DNA of 64,000 bases from assembly GCA_016290775.1 (NCBI GenBank), contig JAEEVF010000001.1:806001-870000 (forward strand). Direction: 5' to 3'. The DNA comes from Acetatifactor sp. GTDB taxonomy: Bacteria; Bacillota; Clostridia; Lachnospirales; Lachnospiraceae. The notes beneath the pieces were generated by a model. The model was not told where the DNA came from. It saw nothing but the letters and a program-made list of their open reading frames with translations, and did not search any database. Made by a program: the position numbers and the translations under genes. How positions within the stretch are numbered: position 1 is the first letter of the stretch; each line of letters starts with the position of its first letter. Shown piece after piece: positions 54,091-62,750 of the stretch.

Positions 54091-55731
54091 TTACAGGGAA
54101 CCCATCAGCTTTCCCTTGTGAGTATTGAACTCTGCCTCGGTAAGCATGCCAGCCTTCTGGAGATCCATCAGGTTGGTTACGCGCTTCTTGAACTCGTCCA
54201 TGCCAGTGTAAGGTGCGAAGATTGCATCGATGCACTTCTTCTTCTGTGCCTGATACTCAGCTTCGGTCTCAAGACCCATCTTAGGCAGCGCCACATATAC
54301 GGAAATTCTGGTAACGAAATCCGGGATGCTGTCGATCTTGGAGAGCAGGCCTTTCTTCTTGGATTCGAAATCCTCAGCAGTGAGCCAGCCGCCATCCTTC
54401 AGTGCCACAAGATTCTGGCCGATTTCCTGAACGTCTGAAGGACCAGTGATTTCTTTCATCATGACTGCATCGATAACAGGGGTCTGCTTCTTGCGAAGGT
54501 CTGCCTCGGAAATGATGCGCTCTTGAGAAAGAAGCGGCCACTTGTTCATTCTGTCTACCATGCCAGTCAGAGCCTGACCAGGCTTTACGTCGATCATGTT
54601 GAACAATGCGGTCATCATCTGCTTGTGCTCGTTCTGGGAGATCATCTGGCAATCTACCAAAACAGGGAGCTTACGAAGCTTTGCGATGAACACTTCAGGG
54701 CTGTCTTCCAAGGTAATTGCAACGTCGTTAACCATTACCTGCTTGTACTTGTTGTACTCATCAGAAGTAAGGATACCGCCGGCTTCCATGCAGACAAGCT
54801 TCTGGATGTTTCTGCGATACTCTGCAGGATCCGTAACGTTTACGTCACAGCATTCCTTGATGATGTCATTGCAGTTATTCTCAAATTCCTTCTCGGAAAG
54901 CAGTCCACAATCTACAAGAACGATGAGCTTCTGGATCTTCTCGTTGAAGTCAGTCAGATCATTGTACTCACAAACGATCTCAAACTTCTTGGTGTAGTAC
55001 TCCTTCTCGCCAAGAACGCCACAATCACGAAGAACGTTCAGCTTGTCAACGCGCTCGTTGTACTCCTCAACGGACATCTTGCCCTTCGGTGCGGGTGCAG
55101 GAGCCGGTGCAGGTGCCGGAGCGGGTTCGGGCTTCGGTGCAGGTGCCGGAGCAGGCGCGGGCTTTGGAGTGGGCGCGGGTGCCGGCGTAGGCTTGGGAGC
55201 AGGTGCAGGTGCAGGCGTAGGTGCCGGAGCAGGTGCGGGTTTAGGAGCATTCGCATTGCGAAGCTCTGCCACTGACTTAGCCTGACCCTTTTCCTCTGCG
55301 GACTGCTCTTGCTGTTGCTGCGTCTGTGCAAGATCGCCAACACGAGCATTGTATGCTGCCACCTTCGGAGCCTCATCTACAAATCCGCCGTCTGCGCGAA
55401 GCTTCTTCAGAAGCTTTGCTGCCAGATCCATATCCTTCAGCTGAGGGAATACCAACTGAACCTTCTTTGAGCCATACAGATTGTCCAGACTCGTATTGAT
55501 CGCAAGCGCAGGCTCTCCGGAATACTCGGTTTCGAAAATGCTGCTGATCTTGCCGATGCTTACTTCAAATTCATCACTGTAACCGTTCTTACCTTCGGTG
55601 TTACAGATATATCCCTTACCGGATATTTTGTTGTTCTCCACTTTAAGGAACATGGCGGCGTCATTGTTCCTACTTAAGATGCTCCTTAAATTACCGCCTG
55701 ATTTACAAGTGAAAACTTGTGCCCCTTCCAT
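54091..55731 (-). CDS. PH-like head, Pro-Ala linker and eight tandem SHOCT-like repeats
   Basis: I do not recognise this 546-residue protein as a named family. Residues 1-115 are compact and beta-rich, ending in a helix (MDLAAKLLKKL), like bacterial PH-type domains that often partner SHOCT. Residues 135-160 are Gln/Glu-rich. Residues 163-215 are almost pure Ala-Pro with Lys/Glu/Thr. From 218 to the end about eight repeats of 38-44 residues follow the SHOCT pattern: a hydrophobic helix, a turn such as CGLLSEKEF, AGMLTEAEF or GGWLTAEDF, and a second helix. There is no signal peptide or membrane segment. SHOCT domains are thought to mediate oligomerisation. AAGGAGG and a promoter lie upstream; a terminator follows, so it is monocistronic. 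Confidence 0.7.
   Translation of the reverse strand: MEGAQVFTCKSGGNLRSILSRNNDAAMFLKVENNKISGKGYICNTEGKNGYSDEFEVSIGKISSIFETEYSGEPALAINTSLDNLYGSKKVQLVFPQLKDMDLAAKLLKKLRADGGFVDEAPKVAAYNARVGDLAQTQQQQEQSAEEKGQAKSVAELRNANAPKPAPAPAPTPAPAPAPKPTPAPAPTPKPAPAPAPAPKPEPAPAPAPAPAPAPKGKMSVEEYNERVDKLNVLRDCGVLGEKEYYTKKFEIVCEYNDLTDFNEKIQKLIVLVDCGLLSEKEFENNCNDIIKECCDVNVTDPAEYRRNIQKLVCMEAGGILTSDEYNKYKQVMVNDVAITLEDSPEVFIAKLRKLPVLVDCQMISQNEHKQMMTALFNMIDVKPGQALTGMVDRMNKWPLLSQERIISEADLRKKQTPVIDAVMMKEITGPSDVQEIGQNLVALKDGGWLTAEDFESKKKGLLSKIDSIPDFVTRISVYVALPKMGLETEAEYQAQKKKCIDAIFAPYTGMDEFKKRVTNLMDLQKAGMLTEAEFNTHKGKLMGSL
55087..55245 (-). repeat. Low-complexity Ala-Pro coding repeat
   Basis: This stretch inside the SHOCT-repeat gene encodes alternating Ala-Pro with scattered Lys, Thr and Glu. 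On the plus strand it reads as repeated GGTGCAGGTGCCGGA-like blocks. It gives spurious Gly-Ala open frames on the other strand and is prone to length change. Confidence 0.85.
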
Positions 55732-55850
55732 AAAAGTGACCTCCTTCCAAGTACTTCATTAGCCCCCACTGAGTCGCATAATGACAAAAATACCCGCAAT
55801 CCAAGTTGGATGACGGCTATATGAAATGCTATGTCGTGTTTGATAATACT

Positions 55851-55879
55851 ATAATAACAAGGTGTAGCCGATTTTTCAA
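55851..55879 (-). promoter_or_regulatory. Promoter of the SHOCT-repeat gene
   Basis: On the minus strand TTGAAA (55874-55879) and TATTAT (55851-55856) are 17 bases apart, about 120 bases before the ATG. The remaining gap up to 56013 shows A/T-rich sequence and no gene. Confidence 0.7.
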
Positions 55880-56013
55880 GGGCTTTTTTTCATTTCGTCG
55901 AACAAATTGTTTGAAAAATTCTCAAATTCATGCAAAATCTACAAAAACTAAGGAAAAGCCTGTTGAAATACGGATCTCGCAACAAAAATTGCGCCTCTCG
56001 TCTTGCAATATAA

Positions 56014-56037
56014 GGGGCTCGGCGCTGGCCGAGCCCC
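56014..56037 (-). terminator. Terminator after the giant DUF5057-like gene
   Basis: A perfect 10-base GC stem (GGGGCTCGGC and GCCGAGCCCC, 4-base loop) lies 35 bases after the stop. The following minus-strand sequence TTATATT is only moderately T-rich. Confidence 0.7.
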
Positions 56038-56072
56038 AAAAGTTTTAGAAATATTGATTTTGTGCCGTAAGA

Positions 56073-59000
56073 TTAGTCGAGTCTGAAGAGAGGTTGTGAG
56101 CTGAATTCCACCTTAGTTATAGCCCTATCGTCTGATGTTGTTCTGGTATTGGTCGACTCAAACCTAATTGTGGTCCTTCCCTCATCCAAGAAGCTCAACT
56201 TATATCTCACATAATACTCTTCGCCTACCGTCAGCTTGTAATCACCGTGTAACTTCTCTACTTCGGTTGAACCCGGTGATTTTGCATCTTCAAGTGATGC
56301 ATAGATCATCATTTCTTCATCGTCGTCATCAAACATTGCCTTCGTGAAGATTTCGGTACATCCGTTATTATCCATTGCTTTGAACTTCACGTATGCATAA
56401 GTCGAATCAGAGAAATCACCTTCGCTGAGAAGCACTTCCGTTCCAGCATATGAACCATCTTCGTTATACAGGTAGTCTACGGGAAGGGTAATGTTGTAAA
56501 TTCTCTCAGGTGAAAGATTAGTGAGATTTGCCTCCGTGCTGGTCACCTGAATAAAAGGTAGACCATACTTCGGGCGATATGCAGCAACCAGAGTATTTAC
56601 AAACAACTTTCGTTCTTCGCCGTTTGCAACAGCTGAATGTCCCACGCCTGAATAGAAAATGTTGCCCTTACTAAAAATGTAGTAGTTGTTTGCAGCATCC
56701 TGAGGAACTGCGCTGTACATCAAGGCTATGTATCTTGAATTATTATTAGCGGTTTCTCTCTTTTTGTATCCAGAATTAACACGAGAATCATTAGCCAGGG
56801 AAGACATTGCAGGATCTTGTAATGTATACCATACCGTAAGATCCGCATCCTCCATATTCAGCTGCCACCACTGGCCGTGCGTTTCACCAACGACGAAATC
56901 TATGTTGATCGTATAAGGATACTGGGTAATCTGTCCTTCGTTTACTCTGGTAACCACCTGTGATAAAGTATTACCATAATAAGGACTGTTCGTACCACCT
57001 GCGCTGTTACCGGAATAAAGCGGCTTGTTGTCTTTCGGATTCAAAACCATGTACTTGTTCTGGATGCGTCCGTTTTTACCATCGTTATTGCCTGCGCATG
57101 AGTAACAGATCGTGTTGTATAGCGAAAAGCCCTGAAGGCCATCTTTCGTTGATCCAATATAACCTGCGTCATATCTAACATTATTGTTAATGTAATTTGA
57201 TATGTCATTCTTTAGTCCAGAACGGAAATAGCCATTATCACTAGACAAATAATTGCTGTACTGCATATAACGATTCATACCCATGAGCTCGCGCATCATC
57301 GTATTTGCAGTATATCCATATCTTCTCGACTCAATTTCCTTCCAAGGCGAATTCACATTGATGCTGGTCCAACCAAGGTTGAATACTTTATTGTTAGGAT
57401 TCGTGTAGGAAGACGTCGTGTCATGGGTAAACAGAATGCTACATCCCTTTGCGGCAAAGTAGTAAAGATACTCTGCGTTACCATAAGTATTGATCATGTC
57501 GGTAAAACCATAGGCATCATCAAAACCAACCACGATCATGTTGAAGTCGCCAAGAGTATAGTAATCATTCGCAGCATCACCCGTCACTGTTATCAGCTCG
57601 GATGCATACGGGTTTGTAGTGGCATTGTAATCTCTGAAAGCCAAAGGCGTTGACTCTATCTCATGCAACACATCCTTATTCGGGTTTGAAGTGGCATCGT
57701 TCGTGATATTGATCGGACTGCCCATGTCAAATTTAAAGGTATTGTGGTTGTCGTATGATTTCTTGAACACTTGCATGAACTGACGCCAAGTCATCTTTAC
57801 CACGGTGATGTCAAAGTCTTTGACATCAGAGTATAGTGTCTGCCAATTCCCGTTAGATCTCGTTGTACTTCTTTTTCCGTTCAATGCGTTGTTGGAAAGA
57901 TCTACCAGAGTATAAGGGTTTTCTTTGTTTGACGCTGCAACGTTATTCTCATTCTTGTTACCCGTGTTATGCGTAGGGATAATCTGTAATGCGACGATCT
58001 TCTGCACTGCTCTGTCCGGAGAAACGGCTTCTCCATGTTCGCTAGTTTGTGCTTTGACTGCCGAACATCCTTCCAACGAGTATCTCTTGTAAATATTATC
58101 CCTGCTTACAACTTCAATACGCCACTGAACAAAACCAACCCATTTGTCAGGCATTTTAACACTGATCGTGCTATCAGTTTCGGTTATCGGAACCATTCTA
58201 GGCGTAATGACTTCGTTCTTCTCATCATTCGTCCAATCTTCGGTAAATACGCTATCCTTGTTTCTGTCAACGAAAACTCGGTAAGCATAATCCGTCTTGT
58301 TGGGAACTACTACATGGAACGAAAGCACAGGCTGTCCATCAGATTCTGCAAGATATCTTGCATTAACATCTGCAACCGCACTATCATATACCTTAGGACC
58401 GGAAAGAATCTGAGCCCTGCCTTTCAAGCGATTACTTACCATTCTGTCAATCTTATCCAGCATATCCTTGGTATAATAACTGTACTCAACGCCCGGCTTT
58501 TCGGGGTCATAATTATCAAGGAACTGCTTCATTACGCATTGTGAAGACTGATCAACATAAGGATGATCCATGCTTCCATTCTTATATAGCGTATCAGCAA
58601 TTACAATCGCATACTCAGCTTTAAGGAATTCAACTAGTTTAGCCTGCTTTTTATAGGTCAGATCGTTGCCCGCCTGTCTTGTAACACTACCTGACGTTCC
58701 AAGGAAAGCAGCCTCATTTGTCCAATACCCATCATCATCTCTTTTACTGGTATTTATTCTTAACGTGTCACCAATATGGAAATAAACCAGGCCATCCATA
58801 CTGTTGTCAACGAAATCTGTACGGTTCGCGCCTGCAGTGGCACCGTCAACACCAAGAACATCACGATACTCAATAACAGGAGTCTCTACTTCTTTTCCTT
58901 GACCAGCGGTGTATCCCCATTCACCATATTCTGTTCGCGTTCCGCCCCACCAGCCGTTTGATACCTGTCTCGAGTCTTTTCTTCCAGCCTTTCTCCTCCC

Positions 59001-61472
59001 ATCATCAAAATAACCGTCAGCATTCTCAACATACCACGTACCCTTGTTTTGCCCAGTGTTGGGTTTCCATACTTTTCTCATGACAGTCACAGGCTCTTGA
59101 CCGATTACTTTACTAGTGGCAAATCCAGCTTTATATACATCACTTCCGGTCCACAAACCGCCCGTATAGTCTCCAATATAGATCAAGTCATACTTACTGT
59201 TCAGGTCTTCATTCTTAGATACAAACTGTTGCATTACCTGATGCTCAATCTTGGAGATGGATGTATCCGTGCCGATGCGCTTCGGTATAAGTTTGAGCAC
59301 GTCACTTCCGTCGAAATTCCACTCATAGCTAATACCATCTTCCGCCATCTTGACACTGGGTTCCAAATCCAAAACGGTAATTGAATTATCAAAATAATAG
59401 TTTACCAACTCGCTTGCATCGATGACATACTTCATCGCAAGGCTTGAAGAAGCATTGTTTGCCTTGTTTGAAATCTTTTCATATTTCTCAAGGAAGAAGT
59501 TAAAATCGTCGTACTTATCCTCTGCGCCCCATTTGTTTGCGCCCGTGGAAAGATACTTCAACGAAGAAGGATCATATAGCTTCGTATAATTCTCTATCAG
59601 CGCAACATCCGTCGGTGTTACAAATACATGTCCCTGAACATAATAATCATCTTCTCTGTTCCAATTGGTCCCATCAAAATAGGCATGCAGTGTATCACCT
59701 GCGTAATTATTCCAATATGCCTTCTTGTATGCATTCTCGCTTCCGGAGTATCTTTCCTCCGCACAATAGAAGGATACACCAGACCAATACAGCTTCTCAT
59801 CCTCCGTCATGAGCGGGTTGTTAAAGCGCATAATGCCATCGCCGCCAACATCGAAACGCTTTCTTTTATCCTCAGCTTTAACTGCACCCGAGGACTGTGG
59901 ACCACCGTCAAAGAAATATTTGATTGCAAAACCAGGATTTGCTGAAGTGCAGGCAAGCCATAGCTTTGCAAGGTTGTTCTTGTAGCCGGTTGCGCCATTG
60001 CCATGATCAATCAGAGTTCGATCAAGTCTATATCTGCCATAGGTTCTGCCCGTCATGATGTCAGTATAATCATCAGCGATGCAGATGGAATCAATAACCA
60101 AAGCAACATAGTTGCTATACTTAGAAACTCTCTCAAGAATCTTGTATGCAGAGTCTGCATCTAGCTCCTGAGTTCCTCTAAAGCCTTTCGTCGTCAAAGT
60201 GCTCTTGGGAAGGTTGAAACGATTCATCGTAGCATCATTGACATTCTTGCCTCTCCAAAGATCAAGAAGACCTGCTTCATCTTCGTCCTGAGTGCCATCA
60301 TTGTTCTTGTCATAAAAGAGCTTCAGATCAGCGTTGAAGTAAATAAGATCAGCCTTATTAACCCATGCCTGGTTTGACTTCAGATCTTCAGCTGTGATAG
60401 TCTTTACGATCACAGAGTAATTCTTTGCATCTGCTTCCTTGGCAACGATGGACTTCTTTACCAAAAGGTCATAGCTTTCGTAGTTATACAGACAACCCGT
60501 TACATCAAAATAAGGGTCGGAAGTATTTGCCTTACGAACGGTGTAAAAGCGATTTCCAATGTATGTCTGATTGTCAATCTTCAGTCTCGGGAAGTAAACA
60601 TCACTGTTCAGGTTTGCTTCCAGGTCAAGGTAAAGGTTGTTAAACATTCCCTCTGACCTATATTGATTCATAAGATATGTATTTGTCGTATGCCAAACAA
60701 GCGTGGTCTGCGCAACTTCTGCTGAATTGAGAGGATCAGCCTTCACAATGCTTCTTACGGTGATCGGGTTACCATCCGCATCGGTCGAGGCTTCTTCCTT
60801 CAGGATAAAAGTACCAGTACCCTGCTTTACAACTTCATAGTAGCCATAAATCTCTTTGGCTTCCGTCTTTTCTTTTGCATCCCATTCATCGGTCGTAAAA
60901 CGCAGTTTGCTCTTTCCTGCTTCAACGCCGCCTTCCTCATCGCTCTTGTCCGTAGCGGTAAGGTTTGTATTCTGATAGAAGGTGATCTGGCCTTCTGCCT
61001 CATCGGGGAAGAAGAACAGGTTTCCGGCAATCTTCGTCCATTTACCAAAGCCAAAGAAATCCCCGCCGTCTTCACTACCGGTGAGGTCCTTGATTGCCAT
61101 CGCGTTTCCGCGAAGCATCTCCATATCAACCGGCTCACAATCAGCTACAAGATAACCGATCGAGGAAAAATCGAGTGCCGGCACAACTTCCAGTATCAAG
61201 AAAGGATTCGCTGACGTGCCCTTAGCCTCGCCATGTGTCAGAGAGGCAGCGGATGAAGCATTCTCCTTGATCACTTTTCTCTCGCGGGTAAGAACCTTTC
61301 CGTTTTTCACGGTGTTGTACTCGCTCGTAGTAACATTTCCGTTATCGTCCTTAGTTACTCTTTTTGCAGCAGCAAAAATACTCTCTGCAGGTATCATTGC
61401 AAATACCATGCACAGAACCAGGAGAACGGAAAGCACTCTTCTTGTCATCTGTTTCGTTTGAACTTTTCTCAT
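56073..61472 (-). CDS. Giant secreted DUF5057-like surface protein
   Basis: A 1799-residue protein with a clear Sec signal: basic MRKVQTKQMTRR, a hydrophobic core VLSVLLVLCMVFAMIP and a likely cleavage after AESIFAAA near residue 36. Just after it, PFLILEVVPALDFSSIGYLV resembles the opening of DUF5057 proteins known from Clostridia. A second conserved-looking part near 1350-1480 contains IVVGFDDAYGFTDMINTYG and GCSILFTHDTTSSYTN, which looks like a ThuA/glutamine-amidotransferase-like fold; this is inference. The C-terminus (about 1660-1799) is beta-rich. No LPXTG motif, cell-wall repeats or C-terminal membrane helix is seen. It follows two pseudopilin genes by 30 bases, with AAGGAGG before its ATG, so pilus-linked surface display is the best guess. 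Confidence 0.72.
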   Translation of the reverse strand: MRKVQTKQMTRRVLSVLLVLCMVFAMIPAESIFAAAKRVTKDDNGNVTTSEYNTVKNGKVLTRERKVIKENASSAASLTHGEAKGTSANPFLILEVVPALDFSSIGYLVADCEPVDMEMLRGNAMAIKDLTGSEDGGDFFGFGKWTKIAGNLFFFPDEAEGQITFYQNTNLTATDKSDEEGGVEAGKSKLRFTTDEWDAKEKTEAKEIYGYYEVVKQGTGTFILKEEASTDADGNPITVRSIVKADPLNSAEVAQTTLVWHTTNTYLMNQYRSEGMFNNLYLDLEANLNSDVYFPRLKIDNQTYIGNRFYTVRKANTSDPYFDVTGCLYNYESYDLLVKKSIVAKEADAKNYSVIVKTITAEDLKSNQAWVNKADLIYFNADLKLFYDKNNDGTQDEDEAGLLDLWRGKNVNDATMNRFNLPKSTLTTKGFRGTQELDADSAYKILERVSKYSNYVALVIDSICIADDYTDIMTGRTYGRYRLDRTLIDHGNGATGYKNNLAKLWLACTSANPGFAIKYFFDGGPQSSGAVKAEDKRKRFDVGGDGIMRFNNPLMTEDEKLYWSGVSFYCAEERYSGSENAYKKAYWNNYAGDTLHAYFDGTNWNREDDYYVQGHVFVTPTDVALIENYTKLYDPSSLKYLSTGANKWGAEDKYDDFNFFLEKYEKISNKANNASSSLAMKYVIDASELVNYYFDNSITVLDLEPSVKMAEDGISYEWNFDGSDVLKLIPKRIGTDTSISKIEHQVMQQFVSKNEDLNSKYDLIYIGDYTGGLWTGSDVYKAGFATSKVIGQEPVTVMRKVWKPNTGQNKGTWYVENADGYFDDGRRKAGRKDSRQVSNGWWGGTRTEYGEWGYTAGQGKEVETPVIEYRDVLGVDGATAGANRTDFVDNSMDGLVYFHIGDTLRINTSKRDDDGYWTNEAAFLGTSGSVTRQAGNDLTYKKQAKLVEFLKAEYAIVIADTLYKNGSMDHPYVDQSSQCVMKQFLDNYDPEKPGVEYSYYTKDMLDKIDRMVSNRLKGRAQILSGPKVYDSAVADVNARYLAESDGQPVLSFHVVVPNKTDYAYRVFVDRNKDSVFTEDWTNDEKNEVITPRMVPITETDSTISVKMPDKWVGFVQWRIEVVSRDNIYKRYSLEGCSAVKAQTSEHGEAVSPDRAVQKIVALQIIPTHNTGNKNENNVAASNKENPYTLVDLSNNALNGKRSTTRSNGNWQTLYSDVKDFDITVVKMTWRQFMQVFKKSYDNHNTFKFDMGSPINITNDATSNPNKDVLHEIESTPLAFRDYNATTNPYASELITVTGDAANDYYTLGDFNMIVVGFDDAYGFTDMINTYGNAEYLYYFAAKGCSILFTHDTTSSYTNPNNKVFNLGWTSINVNSPWKEIESRRYGYTANTMMRELMGMNRYMQYSNYLSSDNGYFRSGLKNDISNYINNNVRYDAGYIGSTKDGLQGFSLYNTICYSCAGNNDGKNGRIQNKYMVLNPKDNKPLYSGNSAGGTNSPYYGNTLSQVVTRVNEGQITQYPYTINIDFVVGETHGQWWQLNMEDADLTVWYTLQDPAMSSLANDSRVNSGYKKRETANNNSRYIALMYSAVPQDAANNYYIFSKGNIFYSGVGHSAVANGEERKLFVNTLVAAYRPKYGLPFIQVTSTEANLTNLSPERIYNITLPVDYLYNEDGSYAGTEVLLSEGDFSDSTYAYVKFKAMDNNGCTEIFTKAMFDDDDEEMMIYASLEDAKSPGSTEVEKLHGDYKLTVGEEYYVRYKLSFLDEGRTTIRFESTNTRTTSDDRAITKVEFSSQPLFRLD

Positions 61473-61502
61473 AGAATTCGTTCCTCCTTATGAGCCGTAA
61501 GG

Positions 61503-62195
61503 TTAAGGTTCGTCTGATGCTTCAGGAGACGGTTCCGGAGTCGGTTCCGTGGTTTCCGTCGGCATTTTATATACGGAATTCCTCAGGCTAAAGACATCGG
61601 ATACGATGTAGCTTTGTGCCTGAGTGTTCTGATTGCCTTCTTTTAAGCTAAGCTTGATCTCAACTGCGTTCATGTTGTTCGGGTCAACGCCACTTGGCAC
61701 ATAGAGATCAATCATTTCAACATGCTCACCGATTACGTCTTCGGGGGCAAGTGTCGCGGTAGGCTCCAGACATGGGTAGGCTGCATATCCTGCCGCTTCA
61801 ATCTCAGTGTTGTATGCCGTCGGATCAGTTGCCTCGTCGAACTCAGCGTAAAGCTTTCCTCCTCGACAGTAGATGATGGTCCGGTAATACTTCATGCTCG
61901 AGTCTACAACGGGCTCTCCAGTCGCATATACTAACTTGGAAGTCGGCATACGATACAAGATCAATACCTTTCCAGCTTCACCAATCTCGATTCGGTTGCT
62001 TTCCATCACCCAGTTGCTCAGCTGCTCCATCAGGATCTGTGATTCCATCTGAAGATCCACGCTATACTGCGAGATTCGATAGCTCCTCTCGGCATTGTAT
62101 AGGAATAATGTTGCAGCACCGATTACGATGGTGGACATACCAATCGCAATTACTAATTCTACTAGGGTTAAACCTTTGTTATTGAGCTTTTTCAC
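61503..62195 (-). CDS. Type IV pilin-like (pseudopilin) protein with Pro/Glu/Thr tail
   Basis: The 230-residue protein has a class III prepilin signal: a short basic leader (VKKLNNKG), then LTLVELVIAIGMSTIVIGAA, with the conserved glutamate at position 5 of the mature form. It resembles the GspJ/PulJ group (minor pseudopilins). I start at the GTG at 62195, which has GGAGGAG 6 bases upstream and gives a normal leader; an ATG ten codons earlier follows directly on the previous stop and would give an over-long leader. The C-terminus is a Thr/Pro/Glu tail (TETTEPTPEPSPEASDEP), unusual for a pilin. Confidence 0.85.
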   Translation of the reverse strand: MKKLNNKGLTLVELVIAIGMSTIVIGAATLFLYNAERSYRISQYSVDLQMESQILMEQLSNWVMESNRIEIGEAGKVLILYRMPTSKLVYATGEPVVDSSMKYYRTIIYCRGGKLYAEFDEATDPTAYNTEIEAAGYAAYPCLEPTATLAPEDVIGEHVEMIDLYVPSGVDPNNMNAVEIKLSLKEGNQNTQAQSYIVSDVFSLRNSVYKMPTETTEPTPEPSPEASDEP

Positions 62196-62225
62196 CCTGT
62201 GCTCCTCCGTTTCCAGAAATTGCAT

Positions 62226-62726
62226 TTATCGTTTCTCAGCGAAGTGCTTTCCCGTTTTAGGATTGATCCTGATCTCCGTGTCAAAAGAACCGCAAACAAC
62301 GATCTTACGAATGTCTTCCGAACCTACGGTTCTAAGAGTTCCATCTCTCTTAAAGGACACAACGGCTTGTGTAATTGAAGTGACAAGCTCTTCATCGCCG
62401 CCATCACCAACCACTTTGTAAATCTCGAGGTTGGACCCAAGGCAGTTGCCGCCCTTACCGTCTGTCGAAACTGCAGAATCGTTAACACAAACATAATAGT
62501 CGTCGCCAACCTTGTAGATGTGCATATATCTCGGCGTTTCTTTTGTCATTGCAAGGATCTGCAGCTTCGAAAGAGCATCCGTGACATGTGTCACCATCTT
62601 CTCCGTGTTGGCATATTTAATTCTTGCAAGCATGGTCAGGGAAAGCGCTGCCATAATCGCAACGATAGCTGTCACGATCACAAGTTCGACCAGCGTAAAT
62701 CCCTTTTGGTCTTCATGAAATCTCAT
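62226..62726 (-). CDS. GspH/FimT-like pseudopilin
   Basis: A 166-residue protein beginning MRFHEDQKG, then FTLVELVIVTAIVAIMAA: a prepilin peptidase site after Gly9 and the conserved glutamate at mature position 5. The globular part (about 60-160) is beta-rich, with two cysteines (VCVNDS and NCLGSN) that may pair. AGGAGGAAGG precedes the ATG. It lies between the solenoid protein and the second pseudopilin with gaps of 24 and 30 bases, so all are likely one operon. The prepilin peptidase, ATPase and platform genes are not in this window. Confidence 0.87.
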   Translation of the reverse strand: MRFHEDQKGFTLVELVIVTAIVAIMAALSLTMLARIKYANTEKMVTHVTDALSKLQILAMTKETPRYMHIYKVGDDYYVCVNDSAVSTDGKGGNCLGSNLEIYKVVGDGGDEELVTSITQAVVSFKRDGTLRTVGSEDIRKIVVCGSFDTEIRINPKTGKHFAEKR

Positions 62727-62750
62727 AAAACCCTTCCTCCTGCTTATGGT

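Noticed and set aside
55043..55285. 80-codon Gly-Ala-rich plus-strand frame
   Set aside because: It is the antisense shadow of the Ala-Pro linker in the SHOCT-repeat gene.
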